Below, one piece after another: positions 1 to 7,005 of a stretch of 13,740 nt of DNA. The notes under the pieces are model-generated. The model worked only from the letters and a program-made list of their open reading frames with translations. It had not been told where the DNA came from and did not search any database. Location: assembly GCA_039180865.1 (NCBI GenBank), contig JBCDCZ010000104.1, positions 1 through 13,740 of the forward strand, given 5' to 3'. Each line of letters begins with the position of its first letter. Position 1 is the first letter of the stretch. This DNA is from JBCDCU01 sp039180865. GTDB lineage: Bacteria; Pseudomonadota; Alphaproteobacteria; Rhizobiales; JACESI01. Both the position numbers and the translations under genes were made by a program.

Positions 1-1637
1 GCAATCACCTGACCTTGACGCACGCGATCGCCCTGCTCGACCTTCAGATTATCCACATGGGCATAGGCACTGACAAATCCGTTTGAGTGACGGACAAGGA
101 CCATTTTGCCATAACCTTTAAGGTCATCGGAAGCATAGAAGACATCGCCGCCAGCTGTTGCTCGCACAGGTGTTCCGCGCGGCGCTTCGATATTAATTCC
201 GTCGTTTCTATTGCCATTCAGGCGGCCGCCAAACTCTGAGATGACGTCGCCGCGCACGGGCCACTGGAACCGCGTGGCGCGGGACGGTGTTTGCGGACCG
301 TCGTCGACCTCACGGCTAGCGACCTGAATTTCTCTCACCGCGGGCTTTGAATAAGGTTTTACTTTTCCATTGGAATCAAGCTTTGGCAGCGCATCGACGC
401 TGACACGTGTAAGACCACCGGGCTCTGCCGGTTTTGTTTCGGTCAGAGCTGGTTTTTTTTCTGCGGCTTTTTCTGGTCTTTGCGGAGCGATTGTCGGAAC
501 AGGCTGGACGCGCTGCAAAGACGCTGTCTGGACGCGTCCGGCTGGTGCCGCGGTTACGGCGGGTGCGCTGACGGTCTGGACCAATTGATTGGTGTTGGCG
601 CCGCCTGTTGCGGATGTTGCGCCGGGAATGACAAGCCTTTGGCCGACACGGATTACGTTGTCATTGCCGATCCCATTGGCCGATCTTAATGCCGCGATCC
701 GGACATTGGTCTTGCGGGAAATCGATGCCAGCGTGTCGCCGGATTTCACCGTATGGGTGCCGGAGCCACTACGCTGTGCGACCTGGCGCGGTTGTTCAGC
801 GGCACGCACTATGCGCGGACCGTTGCTCCGCGTTACTGAGCTTGTGGTGAGCGCATCAACATTTGCTGGAAGATTGCCGGATGGCGGCGAATAGGCTGCA
901 GGTCTGCCTGATCGATTAAACGCACTGCGTGACCGCGGCGATGCGGTTGGCACCGGCGAGTAAAGTCGTGTCCAGGAGGTGCCGGTTTCCTGTTGAGCCT
1001 CAGCCGTTTGCTCAGGTACGGATTGCGATATCGCAGCGGATGGCGTGATTGCTGTAGGTTGTGCTGGCTCTACCGCTGGCGCACGGCGCGCGAGAAGCGG
1101 CGCACTTACGTCCTCAGGCGCGGCGGTGGTGGACGGAACCTCAGCAAGGACTGCCGATTGCGGAATACTTTGGACCGGCGGCAAAGGTTGACTTCTGATT
1201 CCGGTCGACGTTCCGGCGCGTGAACTGTGCAACCCGCTTGGGCTATAGGTTGCGGGAGCGCTTGCTATTTGTTGCTGACCATTCGCGAGTTCACCCGGAC
1301 GGAAGTCCCTGTCACGGGCAAGTCTTGAGACATTGCGAGCCGTAAATGTGTTCGCCACCCTCGGCTGCTGGCCGTTGACATCGACACGCTGCGGGAAAAC
1401 CTGATCCGGCGGCGGTGCTGACGGCGGCAGCGGTGTGGCGGCAGCAAAGTTTGAGCCCTGTGCTGGATTGCCGAATTTATCGACTTTCACCGGTTCATCG
1501 GAAAGCGATCCGGTGAAGAGAGGATCGGCAAATCGTGTCGCATTTTCCGAGCAAGCTGCCAACGCGCATGCTGATACGGAAAGAATAGCAAAGCGAATGA
1601 AGGCGTGACGATTCAGGGATGATCGACGAGTACGCAT
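1..1637 (-). CDS. NlpD/DipM-like lipoprotein with LysM and degenerate M23 (LytM) domain, 3' end missing
   Basis: Probable envelope lipoprotein that binds peptidoglycan and regulates cell-wall hydrolases at division. About 545 codons are visible and the frame is still open at position 1. The N terminus has basic residues, a hydrophobic stretch and a lipobox LAAC with the lipidated Cys at residue 29. A long Pro/Ala/Gln/Ser-rich linker follows. One LysM domain spans residues 294-339 (HTVKSGDTLASI to RLVIPG). An M23 fold starts near Trp459. The first zinc motif, normally HxGxD, reads NDGIN at residues 478-482, so both ligands are Asn; the AYAH motif is kept at His527. The HxH motif lies outside the window. 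Such loss is known in NlpD, EnvC and DipM, which activate amidases instead of cutting peptidoglycan. The ATG start is chosen from the signal peptide; a weak AGGA lies 13 nt upstream. It follows pcm by 61 bp, as in the surE-pcm-nlpD block. Confidence 0.9.
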   Translation of the reverse strand, partial: MRTRRSSLNRHAFIRFAILSVSACALAACSENATRFADPLFTGSLSDEPVKVDKFGNPAQGSNFAAATPLPPSAPPPDQVFPQRVDVNGQQPRVANTFTARNVSRLARDRDFRPGELANGQQQIASAPATYSPSGLHSSRAGTSTGIRSQPLPPVQSIPQSAVLAEVPSTTAAPEDVSAPLLARRAPAVEPAQPTAITPSAAISQSVPEQTAEAQQETGTSWTRLYSPVPTASPRSRSAFNRSGRPAAYSPPSGNLPANVDALTTSSVTRSNGPRIVRAAEQPRQVAQRSGSGTHTVKSGDTLASISRKTNVRIAALRSANGIGNDNVIRVGQRLVIPGATSATGGANTNQLVQTVSAPAVTAAPAGRVQTASLQRVQPVPTIAPQRPEKAAEKKPALTETKPAEPGGLTRVSVDALPKLDSNGKVKPYSKPAVREIQVASREVDDGPQTPSRATRFQWPVRGDVISEFGGRLNGNRNDGINIEAPRGTPVRATAGGDVFYASDDLKGYGKMVLVRHSNGFVSAYAHVDNLKVEQGDRVRQGQVI

Positions 1638-1641
1638 GACA

Positions 1642-1670
1642 CAACTCAATTCCTGATGAAAACTGAGTCG
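1642..1670 (-). promoter_or_regulatory. Hairpin over the Shine-Dalgarno region of the LysM/M23 gene
   Basis: Arms at 1642-1648 and 1664-1670 can pair over 7 bp with one G-U wobble around a 15-nt loop. In the minus-strand transcript the loop holds the only Shine-Dalgarno-like AGGA of the downstream lipoprotein gene. The surrounding 61-bp gap is AT-rich, unlike the rest of the window, and could also hold a promoter. A GAGTC site (GANTC, the CcrM methylation motif) lies in the distal arm. The pairing is read directly; any regulatory role is inference. Confidence 0.3.
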
Positions 1671-1698
1671 ATTAAAAATCAGTAACCTAAATAAATAT

Positions 1699-2460
1699 TT
1701 AAAGCCGGGCGGCAATTCCCGGAATTATCGGTAAGAAATGGCCTGTTATGACTGGGGAGGTTTCGAAGCGGCCATTCGCCTCGCGAAACTGCACCAATTG
1801 CGCCATATTGTTGTGATGGCGAGGCATGACAACGATACCGCCTGGCTTGAGTTGATTGGCGATGTCGAGGTTCAGGTTCGGCATAATGACATTGACAATA
1901 ACCCGGTCAAACCGGGCGTCTTCGGGCCATCCCTGCTCCCCATCGGCAAGCTGGATGTCGATATTCTTAATCCGCAATGTTTCAAAGCGTACCTTGGCTT
2001 CGATGACCAAAGTACGAAACCGTTCGATACTGAAGATTCTGGACGCGAGTTGTGAAAGAAGAGCAGTCTGATAGCCCGATCCCGTTCCGATCTCGAGAAC
2101 ATGCATATCGGGCCGCAAATCGAGAGCCTTGAGGGCATGCGCGATTACCAAGGGAGCGGTCTGGACCTGTCCGCAGGATATCGGCGCCATCCTGTCCGGC
2201 CCTGGCGGTACTGGTATTGAGCCCGTATTCAGGAAAAGACGTCTTGGGATCGTTTCGAACGCTTTCAGGATGGCGGGATCCATGATGCCTTCTTCGCGAA
2301 GGCGTAGGAGAAGGCCCATCGTCGCCTCAGGTGTCAGACCAGGGATCTCAAGCCTGTCCAGTCCTTCCTGCAGCGCGTCTTTGTCGTTAGAATTTCCTGC
2401 TGCCAAACCGAAGGTATTCCTTGCTATTCGGCCGGTTGATGAGCCCCTGCCGCTCGCCAT
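1699..2460 (-). CDS. pcm: Protein-L-isoaspartate O-methyltransferase family protein (divergent)
   Basis: Cytosolic SAM-dependent methyltransferase of the PCMT family, which methylates L-isoaspartyl residues to start repair of aged proteins. The 253-residue frame has the SAM-binding motif I VLEIGTGSGYQTALL at 121-135, post-I IFSIER at 142-147, DGEQGWP at 173-179, and FDRVIV followed by QLKPGG at 184-208. The N-terminal GQTISQP signature is altered to GQVQTAP (97-103), and the usual TAAP after motif II reads NVIMP. Substrate use may therefore differ. The start is uncertain. ATG at 2460 overlaps the EamA gene by 37 bp and has a poor ribosome site. TTG at 2406 has AAGGA 11 nt upstream, just after the EamA stop. 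ATG at 2319 has GAGG at 5 nt and gives about 206 residues, close to the E. coli length of 208. Position between surE and an NlpD-like gene supports the pcm identity. Confidence 0.85.
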   Translation of the reverse strand: MASGRGSSTGRIARNTFGLAAGNSNDKDALQEGLDRLEIPGLTPEATMGLLLRLREEGIMDPAILKAFETIPRRLFLNTGSIPVPPGPDRMAPISCGQVQTAPLVIAHALKALDLRPDMHVLEIGTGSGYQTALLSQLASRIFSIERFRTLVIEAKVRFETLRIKNIDIQLADGEQGWPEDARFDRVIVNVIMPNLNLDIANQLKPGGIVVMPRHHNNMAQLVQFREANGRFETSPVITGHFLPIIPGIAARL

Positions 2461-3359
2461 CTCTTAATAAGCGATAACGGGAAAGTTGCGATCACAACTC
2501 CGCCCAAGATCGTAAGGATGCCAACCAGATGATAGGTCTCAAACGTTTCTCCCAAGACCAAAACAGCCAGCCCAACACCGTAGCCCGGCAAAAGATACAT
2601 GAAAATCCCGGCAATGGCAGGCCCTGCGAAACGGACAGCCTGTTGATGCGCCAGAAAGGCGATGAGTGACGATGAAAGCACAATGCCAGCAATCCCGGCC
2701 CAGACGGAGAGATCACTCGGCGCGGGACGAATAAAGGCGATCTCAACAAGAGCATATGGCAAGAGCAGGACTGCCGCGGCAAGGCTTGCCACACACAAGA
2801 ACAAGAGGTTCGGTATGGCCGCGATGCCGTGAGATTTCAGGAGCGTTGAATACGTCGCCCAGGCGATCGCCGCCAGAACCATGAGAAGGTCGCCCTGGCT
2901 GAAGGCAAGATTGAACAGGTTTTGGAGATCACCCTTTACGAGAATCGAGACAACTCCAGCACTTGCGAGGATGATACCTATTGCCTCGCGCAGCGCGATT
3001 TGTCGTCCACGTGCTGCCGCCTCTATGACTATGATAATCACCGGTGATGAAAGATAGATCAGGGTCGCATTGGTTGCGCTCGTCGTAAGGAGCGCCTGAT
3101 AGACCAAGGCACCGCAGATCCACATGGCCAAGAAACCCATGATCGCAATCAAAGTCCCCTGCTCCGCTATTGCTTTTCGGTATCGATGCAGAAGGGGCAG
3201 AACGAAGGGCAGCAGAATCAAACCGACCAGCGACCATCTGATGAAAGCGAGCGTCCAAGGTTCGACATGCGGGATGACGATCTTGCCAAATAGAAGATTG
3301 GACGAAAAGAACAACGGCGCGAAGACCAGAGCGAGCACCGAGACGATCTTGGTGAGCAA
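2424..3359 (-). CDS. EamA/DMT-family inner-membrane transporter
   Basis: Inner-membrane permease of the drug/metabolite transporter superfamily; the substrate (metabolite, amino acid or drug efflux) cannot be read from sequence. The 311 residues form about ten hydrophobic segments in two EamA repeats, roughly residues 9-140 and 155-296. Typical family signatures are the N-terminal FFSSNLLFGK, the first-repeat end TSATNATLIYLSSPVI (93-108) and the second-repeat end YLLPGYGVGLAVLVLGE (255-271). The C terminus is short and basic (IKRW). The start codon is TTG, with AGGA 8 nt upstream inside the end of surE; the gap to surE is only 4 nt, suggesting translational coupling. From what I know of related genomes surE and pcm are normally adjacent, so this gene looks like an insertion between them. 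Codon use does not obviously differ from its neighbours. Confidence 0.88.
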   Translation of the reverse strand: MLTKIVSVLALVFAPLFFSSNLLFGKIVIPHVEPWTLAFIRWSLVGLILLPFVLPLLHRYRKAIAEQGTLIAIMGFLAMWICGALVYQALLTTSATNATLIYLSSPVIIIVIEAAARGRQIALREAIGIILASAGVVSILVKGDLQNLFNLAFSQGDLLMVLAAIAWATYSTLLKSHGIAAIPNLLFLCVASLAAAVLLLPYALVEIAFIRPAPSDLSVWAGIAGIVLSSSLIAFLAHQQAVRFAGPAIAGIFMYLLPGYGVGLAVLVLGETFETYHLVGILTILGGVVIATFPLSLIKRWRAAGAHQPAE

Positions 3360-3363
3360 ATGC

Positions 3364-4125
3364 CTATTCCTGCACGAGGACGCCTTTTAGCCGTTCTATA
3401 CCCGCATCGAATGTCAGATCGGGGCGCAGCGGCGTGACGGTAATCTTGCCGGTCTGGATCGCTCCGACATCGGTATCGTCATTTGCATCAGATTCGCGGC
3501 CAGAAAAGCGCAGCCAATAATAAGGCTTGTTCCGTCCATCCCTCCGGTGCTCGGCGTAGAGGCTGTGTTCAAGCGAGCCTTGCCGCACGACCGCAACGCC
3601 CTTTACGTCGTCGGGTGGAAGGTCGGGGAAGTTGACGTTTACGAACATCTGGCTGTCGAAATTCATGTGCAGGAGAGACCGGATCAATCCAGGAGCATGT
3701 TCGGTGACGGTATCCCAATGGATCACCATTTCATCGCCCCAGTTCACACGAAGCGAGAGGGCAATCGATTTGATTCCGAGAAGTGCCCCCTCCATTGCCC
3801 CGGCAACCGTGCCGGAATAGGTGACGTCATCGCCGATATTCTGGCCGAGATTAACGCCTGAAAGAACAAGGTCCGGAGGCTCGGGCATCAATTCGCGCAC
3901 GCCCATGATAACGCAATCGGTCGGCGTTCCGCGCAAGATGTAATCACGGTCCCCTAGCTTGGTCAGGCGCAGCGGATGACTGAGCGTCAAGGAATGCGCA
4001 AGGCCGCTCTGATCGGTTTCGGGACCAACGGCCCAGACTTCGTCTCCAAGCGCCTCGGCGACCTTTCTGATCACTTCGAAACCTGGTGCGTAATATCCGT
4101 CGTCGTTGACTATGAGGATACGCAA
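3364..4125 (-). CDS. surE: 5'/3'-nucleotidase SurE
   Basis: Cytosolic survival protein SurE, a metal-dependent phosphatase acting on nucleoside 5'- and 3'-monophosphates and, in some family members, short polyphosphate. Length is 253 residues, normal for the family. Metal-binding residues known from SurE structures are all present: Asp8 and Asp9 in VNDDG, Ser40 in TDQSG, and Asn92 in LSGVNLGQN. RGTPTDCV (65-72) and the YSGTVAGAMEG loop (103-113) are also typical. The canonical MRILIVNDDG N terminus fixes the start at a TTG codon with AAAGG 9 nt upstream. It lies 26 bp after serS, with no terminator seen, so serS-surE-EamA-pcm probably form one transcript. The family role is in stationary-phase and stress survival with pcm. 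Confidence 0.97.
   Translation of the reverse strand: MRILIVNDDGYYAPGFEVIRKVAEALGDEVWAVGPETDQSGLAHSLTLSHPLRLTKLGDRDYILRGTPTDCVIMGVRELMPEPPDLVLSGVNLGQNIGDDVTYSGTVAGAMEGALLGIKSIALSLRVNWGDEMVIHWDTVTEHAPGLIRSLLHMNFDSQMFVNVNFPDLPPDDVKGVAVVRQGSLEHSLYAEHRRDGRNKPYYWLRFSGRESDANDDTDVGAIQTGKITVTPLRPDLTFDAGIERLKGVLVQE
3368..3371 (-). promoter_or_regulatory. Shine-Dalgarno AGGA for the TTG start of the EamA gene
   Basis: AGGA lies 8 nt before the TTG at 3359 and sits inside the last codons of surE. No ATG lies near the N terminus of this frame, so this site decides the start. Confidence 0.6.
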
Positions 4126-4134
4126 GAAGGACCG

Positions 4135-4139
4135 CCTTT
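4135..4139 (-). promoter_or_regulatory. Shine-Dalgarno AAAGG for the TTG start of surE
   Basis: AAAGG lies 9 nt before the TTG at 4125. Together with the conserved SurE N terminus it makes the TTG start secure. Confidence 0.65.
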
Positions 4140-4151
4140 CTGAATCCGGAT

Positions 4152-5426
4152 CTAAGACAGTGTGTCGATACCGCCCATATAGGGTTTAAGAGCATTCGGG
4201 ACACGGATGGTGCCATCCGGATTCTGGTAGTTTTCCACAACAGCGATCAACGTGCGTCCTACCGCAAGACCGGATCCGTTCAATGTGTGGCAATACTTTA
4301 CTTTCCGGTCCTCGGAGGACCGGTAGCGCGCCGCCATCCTGCGCGCCTGGAAGTCACCGCATACCGAACAGGATGAAATCTCGCGGTAGGTGTTTTGGCC
4401 CGGAAGCCAGACTTCAATGTCGTAGGTCTTGCGGGCGCCAAAGCCCATATCGCCCGTGCACAGCGTCATGATCCGGTAGTGGATGTGAAGGCGCTTCAGG
4501 ATTTCTTCAGCGCAGGAGAGCATACGCTCAAGCTCATCTATCGATTGTTCCGCATTGGTGATGCTGACGAGTTCGACTTTCGGAAACTGGTGAACGCGAA
4601 GCATCCCCCGTGTGTCTCGCCCTGCAGATCCCGCTTCGGACCGAAAACACGGTGTGAACGCAGTCATCCGCATTGGCAGATCAGCTTCTTCAAGGATCTC
4701 GTCACGAACGAGATTGGTCAGCGGTACTTCTGCCGTTGGAACAAGCCACCTGTCGTCCGTTGTGCGAAAGGAATCTTCCGCGAACTTTGGCAATTGCCCG
4801 GTGCCGTACATGACCTCATCGCGCACAAGCAGCGGTGGGGAGACTTCGGTATAACCGTTTTCGTTGGTCTGAATGTCCAGCATGAACTGGATGAGTGCGC
4901 GTTCCAGACGCGCAATTGCGCCTTTCAGGACGACGAAACGGCTGCCAGCGAGTTTCGCAGCGCGTTCGAAATCCATGCCGCCGAGCGCTTCGCCAATGTC
5001 AAAGTGCTCTTTCGGTTCGAAAGAAAACTCAGGCTTTTCGCCATGTGTGCGGTAAACGACATTGTCCTCTTCCGCGGTGCCGACCGGCACATCGTCAAGC
5101 GGCACATTCGGTATTGTCGCGAGAAGCGCATCGATCCGTTCATTGATCTCGCGTTCCACGTCTTCTCCGCTTTGGATAAAGGTTTTCAATTCCGCGACTT
5201 CTTTGATGGCAGCCTGGGCTTTTTCCTCATCGCCGGATGCTTTTGCAGCGCCAATCGCCATTGACGCGGCGTTACGTTTTTCCTGCGCTTCCTGGAGTTT
5301 TGCAAGATGGGACCGCCGTTCATCGTCGAGTGCGAGGATTTCGGCTGAGTGCGATGCAGCGCCGCGGCTCTCAAGAGCGCGATCAAGCGCCTGCGGGTTC
5401 TCTCGGATCCACTTGATATCGAGCAT
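4152..5426 (-). CDS. serS: Seryl-tRNA synthetase
   Basis: Class II aminoacyl-tRNA synthetase that charges tRNA-Ser (and tRNA-Sec where present) with serine in the cytosol. Full length at 424 residues. The N terminus MLDIKWIRENP is the family start. Residues about 30-105 form the long antiparallel coiled-coil arm that grips the tRNA variable arm. The catalytic core shows TAEVPL (231-236), motif 2 FRSEAGSAGRDTRG (261-274), the DIEVWLPGQ segment (336-344) and motif 3 NGSGLAVGRTLIAVVEN (383-399). The ATG start at 5426 has AGGA about 9 nt upstream. It lies 69 bp after tatC, the widest gap between tatA and pcm, and that gap holds a hairpin at the tatC stop. Confidence 0.98.
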   Translation of the reverse strand: MLDIKWIRENPQALDRALESRGAASHSAEILALDDERRSHLAKLQEAQEKRNAASMAIGAAKASGDEEKAQAAIKEVAELKTFIQSGEDVEREINERIDALLATIPNVPLDDVPVGTAEEDNVVYRTHGEKPEFSFEPKEHFDIGEALGGMDFERAAKLAGSRFVVLKGAIARLERALIQFMLDIQTNENGYTEVSPPLLVRDEVMYGTGQLPKFAEDSFRTTDDRWLVPTAEVPLTNLVRDEILEEADLPMRMTAFTPCFRSEAGSAGRDTRGMLRVHQFPKVELVSITNAEQSIDELERMLSCAEEILKRLHIHYRIMTLCTGDMGFGARKTYDIEVWLPGQNTYREISSCSVCGDFQARRMAARYRSSEDRKVKYCHTLNGSGLAVGRTLIAVVENYQNPDGTIRVPNALKPYMGGIDTLS

Positions 5427-5486
5427 GGTCGTGTCCTGCTAAGTGTGACATGAGCAGGCGATATGCAGGAGCCGCGGGCCGATATC

Positions 5487-5504
5487 GAAGCGTCGCTACG
5501 CTTC
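5487..5504 (-). other. Hairpin spanning the tatC stop codon
   Basis: Arms at 5487-5493 and 5498-5504 are perfect 7-bp inverted repeats around a 4-nt loop. The tatC stop codon (5496-5498) sits in the loop and distal arm. No T-run follows in the direction of transcription, so it is not a standard intrinsic terminator. It could stabilise the 3' end of the tatABC message or separate tat from serS expression; both roles are inferred. Confidence 0.45.
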
Positions 5505-6284
5505 TTCAGGATCGATCATATTAGCCTCGCGCCTGCGTTCCACCATGCGCACGCAAAAGATGGAGACTTCGTAGAGAACGAGGGTCGGCAATGCAAGGCC
5601 GATTTGGCTGATCGGATCGGGCGGTGTGAGGATAGCGGCCATCGCAAAGGCAATGACGATCGCGTATTTGCGTTTGTTACGCAGGGTCTCTTCAGAAATC
5701 AGGTTCACACGTGCAAGAAGCGTGAGCACCACCGGCAACTGAAAAACAAATCCGAAGGCGAAAATCAGGGTCATGATCAGGCCGAGATATTCCGAAACTT
5801 TCGGCAGGTTCTCGATGAGGATTTCGCCCGGGCCGCGTTGTTCAAGGCCGAGGAAGAACGTCAACGCGAGCGGCATGATCAGGAAGTAAACGAGGCAAGC
5901 TCCGAGCAAGAACAGGATCGGCGTAGCAATCAGAAAAGGATAGAATGCCGCACGCTCATGGCGGTAAAGGCCGGGCGCCATGAAAAGATAAAGTTGGCTT
6001 GCCAAAACCGGAAACGCCAGGAACAAAGCGCCAAAAAGCCCGATCTTCATCTGGGTGAAGAAGTATTCCTGCGGTGCGGTGAACACGAAGCGGATTTCGC
6101 GCTCTTCGCCGGCAGCCTGTTCGTACGGGACTATAAGAATGTTGAAGATGTCGTCCGCGAAGTAGAAGCACCCAATGAAGGCGATAAAAATTGCGATGAC
6201 GGAACGGATGAGGCGGGTGCGCAGCTCAATGAGATGCGATATGAGCGGGGCTTTTGAATCGTCGAGGTTTTCTTCCGTCGCCAT
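5496..6284 (-). CDS. tatC: Twin-arginine translocase subunit TatC
   Basis: Polytopic core of the Tat translocon in the inner membrane; with TatB it recognises twin-arginine signal peptides and recruits TatA to export folded proteins. Length is 262 residues with six predicted membrane segments (about 26-45, 78-100, 115-137, 165-190, 207-223, 226-246). Family marks are HLIELRTRL (17-25) in the cytosolic N terminus, the periplasmic loop TAPQEYFFTQMKIGLF (69-84), MAPGLYRHE with the conserved Glu110, and LTPPDPISQ (219-227). The C terminus RMVERRREAN is cytosolic and basic. It starts 15 nt after the tatB stop with only a distant AGGA, so it is probably translated by coupling. The order tatA-tatB-tatC is standard. 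Confidence 0.98.
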   Translation of the reverse strand: MATEENLDDSKAPLISHLIELRTRLIRSVIAIFIAFIGCFYFADDIFNILIVPYEQAAGEEREIRFVFTAPQEYFFTQMKIGLFGALFLAFPVLASQLYLFMAPGLYRHERAAFYPFLIATPILFLLGACLVYFLIMPLALTFFLGLEQRGPGEILIENLPKVSEYLGLIMTLIFAFGFVFQLPVVLTLLARVNLISEETLRNKRKYAIVIAFAMAAILTPPDPISQIGLALPTLVLYEVSIFCVRMVERRREANMIDPEEA

Positions 6285-6299
6285 AACCGCTGATTGTTC

Positions 6300-6956
6300 C
6301 TAAGACCGTTTCCCCGCGCTAGCAGCTCGGGATGTGCTGGTTTTACTTGTTTTGGCCGCCGCCGATTTTTTTGCACCGCCTCGCGTTGAGGCTTTCGCTG
6401 GTGTTCGCTCCGCAGGTTTCGCCGCGCCATTTGTTTTCTTAGCGGGCGATGCCTTCTTGGCCGTTCCTGTTCGGCTTGAGGCCCGCTTTGTGGTGGCGGA
6501 CGCTTCGCCAGCCTCCGAAGCTTTTTTTGCCGTGCCCTTCTTAGCGGTGGACTTAACTGCACTGCTCGTCGAAGTGGCCGCAGCCGTTGAAGACGAGCTC
6601 TCAATCGGCTCAGCGGTTGCGGTTGCTTTGTCTGGCGACATTTTAGGCGGAGGCTTGATATCGGCCTCATCAGGTCCGTCAGACGATCCGGTTCCCGACA
6701 TATAGTCATCAACTTCGGATTTGATTGTGTTGACCGGGTTGAGGTTCTTGATATCGCGCAGAGTATCCGTGACGCCGTCAAGCTCAGCCTCTTTCAGGGC
6801 TGAATCGACCTGGCCCTGAAACTCACGCGCCATCGACCGTATCTGGCTCACATATTTCCCAATCGTCCGCAACATACCAGGAAGGTCCTTGGGACCAACC
6901 ACGATGATTGCCACGACGACAATCACCAGCATTTCGGTCATGCCGAGATCAAACAT
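6300..6956 (-). CDS. tatB: Twin-arginine translocase subunit TatB with long basic tail
   Basis: TatB pairs with TatC as receptor for twin-arginine signal peptides. The 218-residue protein starts MFDLGMTEML, with one membrane helix (about 6-20), the Gly-Pro hinge VVGPKDLPGMLRTIGK (19-34) and an amphipathic helix to about residue 60. A Ser/Thr/Ala-rich linker leads to an unusually basic tail. Residues 135-218 carry 23 Lys/Arg against 3 Glu, with five AKK repeats (138-140, 143-145, 166-168, 172-174, 195-197) like histone H1 tails. TatB C termini are known to vary in length and are partly dispensable in E. coli; this composition is notable but its role is unknown. The ATG is 49 nt after tatA and lacks a clear Shine-Dalgarno sequence; an anti-Shine-Dalgarno-like ACCTCCT lies just upstream at 6965-6971. 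Confidence 0.95.
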   Translation of the reverse strand: MFDLGMTEMLVIVVVAIIVVGPKDLPGMLRTIGKYVSQIRSMAREFQGQVDSALKEAELDGVTDTLRDIKNLNPVNTIKSEVDDYMSGTGSSDGPDEADIKPPPKMSPDKATATAEPIESSSSTAAATSTSSAVKSTAKKGTAKKASEAGEASATTKRASSRTGTAKKASPAKKTNGAAKPAERTPAKASTRGGAKKSAAAKTSKTSTSRAASAGKRS

Positions 6957-7005
6957 AAGCGTCCAGGAGGTATTTCAGATTGGCTAAGCCGTGAGTTAGG
7001 GCGTC

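Noticed and set aside
4395..5264. Open frame of 289 codons on the plus strand opposite serS
   Set aside because: It lies wholly antisense to the conserved serS gene, has no recognisable domain, and is the expected mirror of codon bias in GC-rich coding DNA.
5463..6257. Open frame of 264 codons on the plus strand opposite tatC
   Set aside because: Charged low-complexity product made by reading hydrophobic tatC codons in reverse; tatC itself is unambiguous.
6131..6781. Arg/Pro-rich minus-strand frame overlapping tatB and tatC
   Set aside because: An out-of-frame shadow of the AKK repeats in tatB; no start signal or known fold.
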